This document shows, in pieces, positions 9,655 to 21,600 of a DNA stretch of 64,000 nucleotides. How positions within the stretch are numbered: the stretch's first letter is position 1; every line of letters starts with the position of its first letter. Both the position numbers and the translations under genes were made by a program. The notes beneath the pieces were generated by a model that was not told the DNA's origin, did not search any database, and saw nothing but the letters and a program-made list of their open reading frames with translations. This DNA comes from Hibiscus mutabilis (lineage: Eukaryota; Streptophyta; Magnoliopsida; Malvales; Malvaceae): positions 3,190,208 through 3,254,207 of the forward strand of contig CM033744.1 in NCBI GenBank assembly GCA_019671005.1, in the 5' to 3' direction.

Positions 9655-12050
9655 GGGTAAACTATTGAAAATGTCATTTTTGTTTTATATGCATTCATTT
9701 TGGGTCATTGATTTTAAAAACATACATTTCAGTCACTTACTTTACCGGTTAACTAATATTAGTTTGATAGGAGTTAATTTTTAATTTCACATTTATACTT
9801 TAGATGAAATATCATTTTGACCCCTAAAACTTTAGGTAAAATATCAATTTAACCTCTAAATTCGACCAAAATCTCCCGCTATTGACGCCACCTAGAACAA
9901 CCTATGGTCACCACCAGTCTTCACTGGCCACCTTTGCTCCTTTTTGACCTCTGCCAATCCTATGTTCATTTCATTGGAAATAATCTCAAAGTCAACAAAA
10001 CTAATCTAGTACCCTTAGACTTTTTTAAAATTAAATCATAATAATAAATTCATCATTAATATTCCTTTAAAAATTATTATTATTAAAAATAAGAATTTTT
10101 TATAAAGTTTACCTAAAGATTAAAAACAAAAGGTCCAGGTCTATTGAAAGAATATTTATTTATTTATTTTATTAATTTGGAGCTTTGAGTTTTGATTTTT
10201 GGTTCCTCGAAAACAAGAATTTCAAGGTAAACTTTGCAAAATTCGAATTAAAATTGTTTTTTTTTGTGATGTTCTCTTTATTTGGATTAGATGACTTTGG
10301 GTGGCGGTATATGGATTGAAGAAACTTTGGTATTTTAAGTGCTTATATTTCAGTAAACGAAAGTTTATTATTATTATTAATGACATATTTATCACTATGA
10401 TTTATTTTTAAAAAGTTAAAAGATTATATATTAGATTTGTTGAGTTCGAGACATTTTTGAATGAAAACAGATATTATATCCGCTTTTAGGAGGCAAAAGG
10501 AGTACATTGAAAAATTTTAGATCCAATGATAGTCGATAATGGTGGCTTAGAACAACAAAGAATGGTCACCACCGGTTGTCACAATGGGAGGCTTTGGACC
10601 CAAAGTTTAAATTGATATTTTATCTAAAGTTAAAGGGCTAAATTGGTTTATATCTCAAGGTCATGGGTCAAATTAAAAATTAACTCATTTTACTAGCATG
10701 TTACGTCATCAAACTAACAAGTGTTAACAGTTCAATGACAAAAATATAACAAATCGATAACACAAATGATCAAAATGTAATAAATAGATAATATAATTGA
10801 TCAAAATATAACTTTTTTAAAAATTAACGACCAAAGATAAATAGTTATGAAACTGTCATCAAGGTTTTTAAATTTAATATGAAATAATTTTGAAAATGTT
10901 TGGAAATATAATATTTGAAATTAAAAAAAAAAGGTCCAAGTCTATTGAAAGAATATTTATTTACTCATTGACCTAAAACGCGAATCTTTAGCTTTGAGTT
11001 TTAAACAATTTTGTTTTGCAAGAGCCGGTTTAAACCCTAAAGGGGTTATTTTATTTGTATTTCGAACCAAAATAAAGAAAAACCTAAAAAAAATTCAACC
11101 TTTCCCCTTTCATTCTCCCACCTCCCGACGGCGCTGTTCACCATCCCCCTTTCGCCGTTCATCGGCGACAAGCCTCACGGCGAGAATGGCGACTTTCCTC
11201 CAGATGACAAGTATGAGTCGAAACCTCCCTTTTTATTTTTTTTAAGACTTTGATTTCAGATTTAAAACCAAAAAAACAAAAGACGATTTTTGATTTTCAA
11301 ACCAAAAAAACTTTATAGGATCCCCTTTTTTTTATTTGAAAGAAAAGAAATGAACATGCGAAAGAAGAAAACTGAGATTACCTTAAAATATATTTTTTCC
11401 TTTTTTCGTATTTATTTCGGAAAGTTTTTTCGTTTACAATTTTCCCTCTTTTTTTTACCGAATCAAAATCCCCTATTACATCTGCTTCTGGGTTTATATA
11501 AACTTGTTTACAATCAATAATAATGAAAAAAAAAATCCCTCTTTGCTTGTACTGCATATCTGATGAAGGTTGCTTTGTCCGGATTTTCAGGGCTAGGGGT
11601 ATGGGATGGGAGATTTGAGGGAATGGATGATGGTACGGTGGTTGCAGGGAGTTGGTTATGGGGAGTATGGATGGTGGATTTAGTACAAAAGTTAGGTTTA
11701 GGGTTATGATTAATTGTAGGGATTTATTTAGGGTTCAATTAGGGTTTTTTGGGATTTTAAAAGGGGTTTAGGGATTTATATTTTTGGTTGCCGGCAAACA
11801 GAGCAACGGTGTTCGGACGGCGAGTGACTGCAGTGGCAGAGGAATGGCGGCCGCATTCTGGTGACAAAAAAATTCATAAATCAATAACACAAATAATCAA
11901 AATTTTTTAATAAATCGATTAAATCTAGATTCGGGTTTGGGTTTAAATGGAGCAATGGGTATGGGGTTTTGGCCCGAATTTAAATTACCCGAACAAAATG
12001 AGTTAAATAGTTATGACAGAAACTAAAGTGATCACTTCAATAGTTTACCC
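9655..12050. mobile_element. MULE-type element with 9-bp TSD, Pack-MULE candidate
   Basis: The element starts GGGTAAACTATTGAA and ends with its exact reverse complement TTCAATAGTTTACCC (15 bp). It is flanked by TTATTATTA at 9646-9654 and 12051-12059; a 9-bp duplication is the MULE signature, although this one sits in TTA-repeat DNA. Longer imperfect inverted similarity links 9655-9930 with 10500-10862. The right part holds sequence of clearly higher GC content (11100-11230 and 11800-11870, with words such as CGGCGACAAGC and GGCGGCCGC). These look unlike the surrounding AT-rich DNA and may be captured exon pieces. The short ORFs at 10994-11245 and 11290-11520 are not recognised. Confidence 0.6.
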
Positions 12051-12320
12051 TTATTATTATTCCGCAAAAGAATGTCATGAAATTGAGAATGTGGAGAGTT
12101 GTGAGGACTACTTTTTGTGTGTTTCACTCATTCAGAAAATATACTCGAAACCAACATCACAAGGCTTAATTTAAGGATGTTTAAATTAAGTACACTATCA
12201 TATTTCGTCGTTAAGAGTTTAAGTTTTTTTTAATAATTTATCGATCGATTCGATGTGATATGGCATATAGCGCATTAGATTGAAACTTGAAAGTGTTAAA
12301 AGTTGTAAATCATGTGTTAA

Positions 12321-12322
<2 letters not shown>

Positions 12323-12353
<31 letters not shown>
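12323..12353. repeat. (TA)n microsatellite
   Basis: An uninterrupted run of about 15 TA units. Confidence 0.95.
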
Positions 12354-12355
<2 letters not shown>

Positions 12356-12394
12356 CAAGGCCAAAAAAAACCATATTTTTAATAAATTTTACTT

Positions 12395-12710
12395 TTAGCA
12401 TTTTATTTTGGGTCAAAATGTCCCATTTACGGATGAAAATTGTTAATCAATTGATGATAAACAACTTGAAATGACTTGACATAATGAAGCTTTAGAAGAA
12501 AAAATATTTTATATTTTATACAAATTTATAAAAATATTTTTCGACTGATGTATCAATATATAAAGTCAGCATATTTGATTTGTATGACACTACTATCGCG
12601 ACGTGCATTGTCATGTAGGTTTATCACGTCATTTCAAGCTATTTATCGTCAGTTGATTAATAGTTTTCATTCGCAAATAGGCCATTTTGACCCAAAATAA
12701 AACGTTGGGG
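12395..12710. repeat. Inverted repeat / foldback element
   Basis: The arms 12399-12480 and 12624-12703 are inverted copies of about 80 bp. Both contain TTTTATTTTGGGTCAAAATG and CTTGAAATGAC words. The spacer is about 140 bp and there is no coding content. This is a probable MITE; its ends are not exactly defined. Confidence 0.55.
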
Positions 12711-12798
12711 TTAAATTGGTTTAAAAAAAGAATAAAGGTCAAAATGACTATTCAATTAAACGTTAGGGATTTTTTTGGTATTATGCCTATGTATATAG

Positions 12799-13145
12799 GC
12801 TTAACTACAAAATAAGTTCCCAAACTACCTATATATATATATAAGCTTAACTACAAAATAGGTGCCCAAACTATATTTTTTGTAATAGGAGCCTAAAGTT
12901 TTTTTTTTTGGCTAAAATAGGTGCCTAAAGTTTCAATTTTTGCTTGTTTTAAAGTCAACTGAGACTTATTTTGGCACCTATTTCAACCAAAAATAAAACT
13001 TTAGGCACTTATTTCAGCAAAAAAAAAACTTTAGACACTTATTTCAGAAAAAGTGAAACTTTAAAACCTATTTCAACCCAAAATTACTTTAGACACCTAT
13101 TACAAAAAAAGAGACATAATTTGGACACTTATTTTGTAGTTAAGT
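12799..13145. mobile_element. MITE with CTTAACTACAAAATA termini
   Basis: The left end GCTTAACTACAAAATA (from about 12799, repeated at about 12843) is matched by the reverse complement of TATTTTGTAGTTAAG at 13130-13144. The interior is made of repeated TTTAGGCACCTATTT-type words in both orientations, giving a strong foldback. It sits in TATATA sequence on both sides, which suggests a TA-type target. The 63-codon ORF inside reflects the repeat and is not a gene. Confidence 0.6.
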
Positions 13146-13269
13146 CATATATATATAATTAGGAGAATTGATAAGGTTCAGATTTAATATAAAAATGTAT
13201 CAATTAATAGTTAAAATAACACGTCCATCAATAATTTAAGGATGACAAAATTACTTGAATCCGCTATGT

Positions 13270-13615
13270 TCTGACATGATCCGTCTCCATTCGAACGATT
13301 TTTTTTTTGAATTTTGGATTCGAGATTAGATCGGATGGGTTTTGTTAAAGATTGAATCGGGGTGGGGTGTGTTCTATTTAGGGTAAAAATTTCGCGTCTT
13401 GTCCCAACCTAGTATATTTTTTAATTAAATATATATATATATATATCATATTTATATATAATATATTTAATACTTTATTAACTTTTTTCGGATCAAATGA
13501 GTTTAATCATATTTTTTTAAAATTTTGATACAAAATAAGATTAAATTAGAATTTTCAACTTTAAATTGAGGTCAAGGTCGGGCAGCCAAAACCCCCGCCA
13601 TGTTATCATCCCTAA
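13270..13615. repeat. Dispersed repeat, copy 1
   Basis: Shares order and wording with 52830-53180. Both have a GAATTTTGG start, a GGGG-rich stretch, an AT core with TTTAATATTTTATTAA, and an end near GCCCCGTC/CCCGCCATG followed by TTACCATCCCTAA or TTATCATCCCTAA. A degenerate non-coding transposon relic is likely; its class is unknown. Confidence 0.5.
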
Positions 13616-13962
13616 TAATATTTATTTTACTTGTTTAAATATAAAATATAATATAAATTATCAAACATTTTTAAAATTATAAATAGAATATAATAAATAT
13701 ATTTATATATGTGTTTTATTGATGATTTTTAAGCATTAAATTTGTAATAATGTATTTATAAAATGTGTTACCTTTGTATTGTACTTTTTTAATAGTGTTG
13801 TACTTTTATTATATTCAAATTAACTGATTTTAATTGTAGGTCAAGATGAATATAAATTCAAAATGAATTTTGAAATTCAATTCAATCCAAATTGATTATA
13901 TCATAAATTATTAATGTATCAAAATTTATATAAAAATATAGTATCTTAAATAAAATGGTTAA

Positions 13963-14195
13963 TATTTGATCACATTTTTTCACAAGCATACTTATTTAAG
14001 TTAAACTTTAAAACTTAAAATCAAAATTTCTGAACTTTTAAACACTAAACCTTGAAACACTAAACCTTGAACATTAAATTATAACACTAAACCCTAAATT
14101 TAATATCCTAAACACAAACCTCTAAACCATAAACCCTAAAATAAACTTGATTGTGTAAAATGGAATTTACATTGATAATGCATCAAATATTTTTC
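13963..14195. mobile_element. Telomere-word MITE copy
   Basis: The left end AATATTTGATCACAT pairs with the right end, which reads TGCATCAAATATT. The interior contains repeated AAACCCTAAA-like words (14040-14145). It has the same architecture as the copies at 4244-7397 and 54448-54751. Confidence 0.5.
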
Positions 14196-14956
14196 CTAAA
14201 TAAAAAGATAAATATACAAAAATATAAAGACATTAGTTTTCATATTTTTAAGAATTTGTCCGGATTAAATTTGTTTATCTGAGTTGTAAACTCTCATTGT
14301 ATTTTTTTATTTTTTCTCTTTTAATAAAACTAACGTACTCATATTCAAAAAAATATACAAAAATATATATGAACTTTAGTCGTTAGTAGAATGCTATACA
14401 TAAATTTTGGTTTTATACAATTGTATATGTGGAGTTTTGATTTCAATTATATTTTGCAAATTACTAAGATTGTAATCCATATATTATTAGTTTACGTTTA
14501 AATATTACGTACATAAATAATTATATCTAATATAAAAATAAATAGATGTATTTATTTTTTGAAAATGCGTATAATTAAATTATATTAAATCTAAACTTTG
14601 ATATGTATAATTGAACTAAAATCAAAGTTTTATGTATATTATCAAAACCATTTTTGAATTCGAGAAATATTTTGTTAAAAATATGTGTTTTGAGAAAATT
14701 TGGAGCTGTCATTAATCATTTTAAGCAATGTATGACGGAACACTAAATAATGTAAAAAAACTATAAAATAAAATTATTTTGTCAAAATAAAATTCAATAA
14801 TTAAAATAAAACAAGAATTAAACCAAATTGAATTATCCAAATATTTTCGTTAATTAATCAGAGAATATTGAGAGGTTAACCATTATTGATTTCACGTCTT
14901 TCTTGTAAATTTATAAAGAATAAATTATAATATATAAGATAATTCATTAAGGAGAA

Positions 14957-15182
14957 TGATTTGATGTATTGATGGTGGCAAACAAAAAATTTTCTACAAA
15001 CGGTATATTTTTAGAGTTTAATTTTAATTTTAAGGTTAGAATTTTTAATATTTAAGATTAGTTTTAAAGATTTAGAATTTAGATTTTAATTTTTAGTATA
15101 TAAAATTTAATGCCCTAAAATGACATATAATATTTTTTGAAACCTGCATGTAAAAAAAAATTCCATAAGATGCATCAAATAT
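14957..15182. mobile_element. Degenerate telomere-word MITE copy
   Basis: The left end contains GATTTGATGTATTGATGG and the right end ATGCATCAAATATT. The interior has TTTAGA/TTTAGG words in the orientation opposite to the 13963 copy. The ends are approximate and degeneration is strong. Confidence 0.4.
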
Positions 15183-15539
15183 TAACTCATTCATTAATAG
15201 TGTTATTTAAGTTAAATATTGTTATTTAAGATAAAAAGTAATAACTGTAGGATAATAAATGTTTAAACAAACATAATCTGATATGAACATTATCTCAAAA
15301 AAAAAATCTGATATGAACATTGAAAAATGTTTTTATATATTGTAAGACTCCAACATTAGCCAAAATTCTGCAGAGTTTTTTTTTTTTCAGTCTTTGGTCA
15401 ATCCAAAGAGCAATACTATCACTAACATTTAACTTCAATAAAACTTGGTCAAAAATTTCAATAAAAACTGTCTGCTCTTTCTCCCATCAGTTCAGAAAAT
15501 CAAACTTGAGAATTTTTCTTTTCTTGTAAAGGAATTATT

Positions 15540-16456
15540 TTTCTACTATTCACCTGTATAAAAACCAGGTTTGCTTCTTAAATTAACTTCATTTCATTTT
15601 TTTAATGTTTTCTTTGTGTTAATTTTCTGTTTATATTCATTGAACTTTGGGTTTTTGTTCTCTATCTCCTTTTGCTTTGAATATATGTTTAGGGTTAGAC
15701 TTTACTTGCATTAATAGCTTTAGATTCCGAGATTTTTTAGATTTGGGTTTTGTTTACTTTGACCAAAAATTAAATTTTCTTTTATGTTTCTGAGTTTTAC
15801 ATCATGTATGATATTTTTTGAGCAATTGTGTATGTTTTTTTTTGTTTTATTTTTAATCTTTTTAATAAAACTCAAGCACAACTTACAGATAAAGCTGTTT
15901 GAATCTGAATCTCTTATGAAGATTAACATCCCCTTTTCCAGTGGGACAATTAATTTAGATATAGTTTTCTTATGCAATTTAAAAGTTGGACAAAGTCAAT
16001 TGTTTGATAAGAACTTATCTTCAGAAACCAGATACCATAGTAGCTTAGTGACAATGTATACTTAATTAATCATTAACCTTTTTCTAATGTTGCTTTAACC
16101 AATGGTTCATCTTTATGCATCATATCTTTTACCTTTTTTTTGTTTGTTTTTATACTTTATAATTTTTTGATAATTTTTTGTTATTTTATTGCTTCTCTGC
16201 ATATGATCTTTAGAAAGTTGCAATTTCTTTATGTTCTGGGAATTAGCATAACAAATATTAAAATACTCTGGTATGACATTATAAACTAATATTAATGTTG
16301 TTTTTTCATTTAACAGCTATACAATGGTATATTTTGGAATATGTATATAAGGGGAACGATCTTGAGCTGAAGATCTATGGTACTTTTGGGGTTCCATTTG
16401 AACACAATTTTGCTTTGAAAAATTTGTTTATTTGATTCTATGATAAAAGTCTAACA
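15540..16456 (+). promoter_or_regulatory. Promoter and leader region of the GT14 gene
   Basis: A TATA-like CTGTATAAAAACC lies at about 15553-15566. A leader with a possible intron follows: a TTTAACAG acceptor lies just before CTATACAATGG near 16318, about 140 bp before the start codon. The ORFs at 15720-16065 overlap on both strands and have no recognisable content. The promoter call is inferred from position and sequence only. Confidence 0.35.
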
Positions 16457-18021
16457 ATGGTGCCATTGAAAATGGAGAAGAAATACATTTTTTCCGTTGT
16501 GATAAGTTCTCTTGTATGCACGTTTATTCTCGTTACTTCCTTGAACATGGGGCTTGTTTCTTCAGTTTACAAAATCAACTCAATCTCGAAGGTTGAGCTA
16601 GATACACCTCTGCCACCGCCTCCTGGTCTGACATTACCTCGTTTTGCTTATTTGGTTTCTGGATCAAAAGGTGATCTGGAAAAGCTTTGGAGAACCCTTC
16701 ATGCCCTGTATCATCCGTGGAACGAATACGTAGTTCATTTGGACCTTGAGGCACCTCTAGAGGAAAGAATGGCACTTGCTTCCCGGATCGATAACCATAC
16801 TATTTTCTCTAAAATTGGGAATGTTTATATGATCACTAAGGCTAATATGATTACTTACAGAGGGCCTACAATGGTTGCTAATACACTCCATGCTTGTGCC
16901 ATTCTTCTTAAGAGAAATAAAGATTGGGATTGGTTTATCAATCTTAGTGCATCAGATTATCCTTTAGTGACTCAAGATGGTTAGTTTCTATCATATCTTT
17001 ATTCTTGCGGTAGTGGATCTTGTTTCGAGTATCGAGTTTTTTGATTCTGCACAAGCAACATCTATTAGTTTGTTATTTGCAGATCTTCTTTATACATTTA
17101 CTAATATAAGCTGGGACCTTAATTTTATCGAGCACACAAGCAATCTTGGTTGGAAAGCGTAAGATCTCTCCCTTGTTCCTTCTCGATTCGGAAAATCTTA
17201 ACATATGTCTAAAATGCCAAAATGTTTTGCATGTTGTTTCTGCAGGGGTCAAAGAGCTATGCCTTTGATTGTAGATCCTGGACTCTATATGTCAACAAAG
17301 TCTGATATATATTTGGCCACACCGAGAAGAGCATTGCCAACATCATTTAAATTATTCACTGGTTTGCTACTTTCTTAGCCTGATTTCATTTAATTTCTGC
17401 TCTTATTCTCTGCATCTTTAGCTGTTAATCTTGTAGGCTTATATTATTATTGTTTCGGATATCGTATGAAGACTGGAAATCCTCTTTTCAATCTAAAATT
17501 GAATTATTTGAAGCTCTGCTAAAACATATTGGAAACATATTTGCATGATTTACCAATGCAGCTGGATCGATCGTTGTTCTTAAACGAATATCTCTGTTTC
17601 GTTCTGCAAACAGCATGTATGTTTTAAAACACCTTCCTTGATTGCAGGTTCGGCATGGACGGTTCTGTCTCGTTCATCCGTAGAATTCTGTGTTTGGGGT
17701 TGGAATAATCTACCAAGAACACTGCTTATGTACTACACAAACTTTGTCTCCTCCCTCGAAGGCTACTTTCAGACAGTCGTATGCAATGTTCCGGAGTTCG
17801 CAAAGACTGTTGTCAACCATGATTTGCATTATATTTCGTGGGATACTCCCCCAAAACAACACCCACACATCCTTAACATTAATGACACGGATAAGATTAT
17901 TAGAAGTAATGCAGCATTCGCCCGGAAATTCATACAGGATGATCCTGTCTTGGATAAGATTGATACAGATTTGCTTGGCAGGGAAAACAGGAGCTTCACT
18001 CCCGGTGCTTGGTGTCCTTGA
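16457..18021 (+). CDS. GT14 (core-2/I-branching, GlcAT14-like) glycosyltransferase
   Basis: Four exons: 16457-16979, 17083-17158, 17246-17361 and 17648-18021. They join in phase through GT-AG introns to encode 362 aa. Residues about 9-30 form one hydrophobic segment, giving a type II Golgi-anchored topology, followed by a proline-rich stem. The Branch domain starts at RFAYLVSGSKGD and includes WNEYVVHLDLEA, INLSASDYPLVTQDDLLYTF, IDPGLY-like VDPGLYMSTKSD, GSAWTVLSRSSVEFCVWGW and HDLHYISWDTPPKQHP. Plant GT14 members of this type add glucuronic acid to type II arabinogalactan of arabinogalactan proteins in the Golgi. The sequence places the protein in the family; the exact acceptor is an inference. 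Length is slightly short for the family, which is often near 390-450 aa, and the C-terminus ends soon after GAWCP. The gene is convergent with the SPA-like gene and has no lesions. Confidence 0.88.
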
Positions 18022-18621
18022 AAACCGACATGTTCGGAAGTTGGGGACTTGAACAAGATCAGACCAGGTCCAGGAGCCCAAAGGCTTAACCAACTTGTAA
18101 CTGGGTTAGTTATGAAAGCTAGTAATGGTCAAGATCAGTGTAAATAGTGGACTTTTTTTTATTAAAAAAAAAGAATAGTGTTGGATCTGGTTTAAAGAAT
18201 TCAGGTTTTTTAAATTTTATAAAATCAAGTTGGTCTATTTAGGGCGAAAGTGAGTGGATTTTCAAGTTCGGGTCAACATCCTCACATGAATTCAGTGGGA
18301 CGAAGATCAAAATATTTATAAATAAACTTGCTAAAAATGACTGTGAACTATAAGCATTACAAAATATACAAGAGGATTGATTTTTGTCCCTTTTTTTCTT
18401 TTGAATTTTATCTACATATCTTTTATGAAGTCATTCTCAATCTTCAAGTTAATTGCATCTGTTATAATGTACAGCCAAAAATGTTTTTTTTTCCTCACGC
18501 TACTCTTTAACACTCTCCAATGTCTGATACCCTTCTTTATTCGATGTTTTGAGCTGGCATGGAGCATGGATTTTGTTTGTCCTTGCTTCGACCATGGATG
18601 ATTCCGAGAGAAGAGACCAAA
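18022..18621. other. Convergent 3' flanks of the GT14 and SPA-like genes
   Basis: Six hundred bases lie between the two stop codons. They hold the 3' UTRs of both genes, transcribed toward each other. No AATAAA-type poly(A) signal can be placed confidently. The small ORFs here (18328-18510, 18377-18601) have no recognisable content. Confidence 0.5.
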
Positions 18622-21600
18622 CTAAACCATCTCCAGAAGTTTGATATTCCCAGTGGAATTTGCAGCAACTAGGGTAGAGGACTGGCCACGCCAACAAACT
18701 GAGGAGATAAACTGTGCGGCATCATCAGTTTCATGTCCGGAAAGCGGATCCATGTTGTTGAACTTGAATGACAATGCTGGCATCGGGAAAGCCTTATGGT
18801 ATATGTATACCTATACAATAGAGTTTCTAGTGAGTACTAACCTTATCATGTTCAGAAGGCATGGCGGAATGAATGCATCGTCGGACAAAAAAATAAAGCA
18901 AAGCATTCTACAGATAATAAACAGACATGATCAAAACCGGATGTGGTTTATTACATGTTAATATTTATAAACCACGGACTCCATGTAAGATTCGAAATAT
19001 GCTTTTTAAAGTCTTGAGCTATTAACTGCAGATTATTGAAATTCACTTTTCTCAACACCTAACTTTTTGGAATCTAACACGCATGCAGAGTAAATGTGAT
19101 CAGGCATTTGCGTGTTCGGATATGTTTGATAAAGGATAAACTTTCAACAAGAATCATTTCTCTACTGCAACACTAGCACTGTAAATGTCTAGTGTCACAG
19201 CTTTTGCAAAACTAATTTCAACTAAAGAAAATGATTTCAGAATTTCAATAGAACATGGAAGCAATGAGAGGCCAGCAAAACTGAAATATTAATGCATGCT
19301 TATCGAACTATATATCACGAGAATATATGCGTTACCTCATTAGTTTCTGAGCCAGTAGCAATGTAGCCATCAGATACCGACAAGCCCACAAAGTTCTGCA
19401 ACAAGGAGAATAGCACCAACAATATGAAGTACATCAACCAGAGGGAATAATATTCCATAACAAGTTATGCTGAGACGAGTCGATGTGCATGAGGATAAAA
19501 ACAAACTGGGGCAAACCGAATAAATTTACTGTTACCTATAACAGAACAAATGTACTTAGCATAGTAATCAAGTCGAAACAAAATTTGACATTGTAATGTG
19601 AGAAGCATTAAAAGCTCAATATGATGGATGAGTTGATATACCTTTACATTCATGTGGCCAGTAAAGGACTGAAGGGGACTATCAATAACCCGAGAATTGC
19701 ACATTGACAAATCCCAAAGCTTCAAAGTGTTATCCGTGGAAGAAGACACAAGAGTATTTGCATCGACAAACTTGACATAACTCACAGTTTTATTGTGTCC
19801 AACTAGAGTGCAGAGAGGAATCCTAGAGTTCCGAAGATCGTAATAATAAATTTTATGATCTGCCGATCCGAATGCAAGAGAACGGCCAAAATCAACAGGA
19901 AACTGGACACAGCAGACATTGGCCTTCGTTTTGATGGTACAAATACTTGCTCCCTGCAGTAGCAGCCCAGTTAAGAGAAAAACTTATCATATATCGAGAA
20001 TAACATATACAAATAAAGAAATTAGATTATTGTAGTACGTTTATTTTCAAAGCTGACATCCATCAAATGCAAAAGTAGAATTGCCTGATTGATACTCCAT
20101 AGCTTTACAGAGCCGTCATCACTTCCGCTAGCCAAAACTGTTGGATCAGCTGATGAAAAGTCGATGGACCATACACGTTTCTCATGCTCTTTCATTTCAG
20201 TGAGTACTTGACTTCTTGTAACATCCCACACCTGAAAATGGTCAAGACATGGATTTAGATATGGAAAAAAACAATCAAACAAATAATTCTAAACGAATGC
20301 TTTAACTACCTGCACCACTCCTTCAAAGTTACTCGATGCAATCTGGCTTTTGATATAACTATTCCAACATATACTGCTTAGCTTTGATCGACTAGCCATT
20401 TCAACCACAGGATAGTGTATGTCACGGTTTTGATTTATGACCGCATCACATTCAAAGACTTTAATCTTCTTATTTACACCAGCTGTAGCAAAAAATTCTG
20501 CATCACGATCAAACCCAAGTGAGCATACCAGATTGGAAGAATTTAATAAATCTCCTTGTTTCAAATTTGCATTGACTTTTAACTTGCTGTAAGACATGTA
20601 CTTGCACAAGCCCTCAAGGAATGGATTTATCCATCCACTTTCCAAGCTCTCGCTATAGCTCTCTTTCAATGTTAAATTATTTACAGAACTTCTTTCGGTC
20701 ATAATAATAGATCCTCGGCCATCACTATTCAATGGTGTTTGTCTACTCAATGGCTTCCCAGATTGCTTCACTGGTTTGCACCTTGTTAAAAAATATGCTG
20801 ACTCGAGTTTCTTAAAGTTTTTCATCAACCGAGCACTTTTCAGAAGAAAACTTTCTCGATTATCAGTATGCATATCAGATTTTTGACGAGTTTCTAGATT
20901 ATCACCACATTCTTCAACATTTTGAACCTTAAGTCCCGGTCTAAATCGTTTTCTAGACCCCAAGCTAGAAGAATCAGCAGTATTGACAATATTTATAGAG
21001 GGGAGATTGGATGTAGAATTGTCATCTTTCCCTGGTTCCGCATATGAGCTGCCCTTTTTCTTTAAGATTGTTTGTTGCTTCGTAACTTCTGCAATGTCAG
21101 AACACAGAAAAGAAATAGTATCTTGCAACCTATCGGTGACTTCCTGTTTCCTTCGTTGTATCATCAAAAGATATTCCAGCAGTAACTCTTGCTCCTCTAT
21201 TCTCTCCCGGAGCTCGATGGCAGCTTCATGTTCTTCCAGATTGTCCCTCGCTTCATTAAGAAACTCACTTTGTAACAACTCACTGTTACACAAAAAAGTG
21301 AAAAACAATATTAAGACATTGAAATTATTATAAACAAAAGTTGGAACTCCAAACCAAAATAATTGCTTTATGCGCCAATGATGGAAGTACGTCACACTAT
21401 GACTATATTCGAAACAGCAATGGTGACATAAAATTGAACGGAGAAAATGCACAAGGTTTTATCACAATACCGGTTACAAGTACACCACACAGCTACACCT
21501 ATTTGATGCATGTTTCTAACATTGTGCCTCTAATGCCAGAGATTTGACCACATTCTTCATTCCGGAATTAAATGAAAATCACATGCAAAATTGTCCATGT

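Noticed and set aside
15720..16065. Overlapping 85- and 93-codon ORFs on both strands before the GT14 gene
   Set aside because: Low-complexity, hydrophobic or lysine-rich translations typical of AT-rich leader or intron DNA; no family wording and they lie in the likely leader of the GT14 gene.
17690..18093. Three additional long ORFs overlapping GT14 exon 4
   Set aside because: Shadow frames of a confirmed exon; the GT14 frame alone carries conserved motifs and joins the other exons in phase.
20983..21333. 116-codon plus-strand ORF
   Set aside because: Antisense shadow of the SPA-like exon 3, which has coiled-coil and linker coding on the minus strand.
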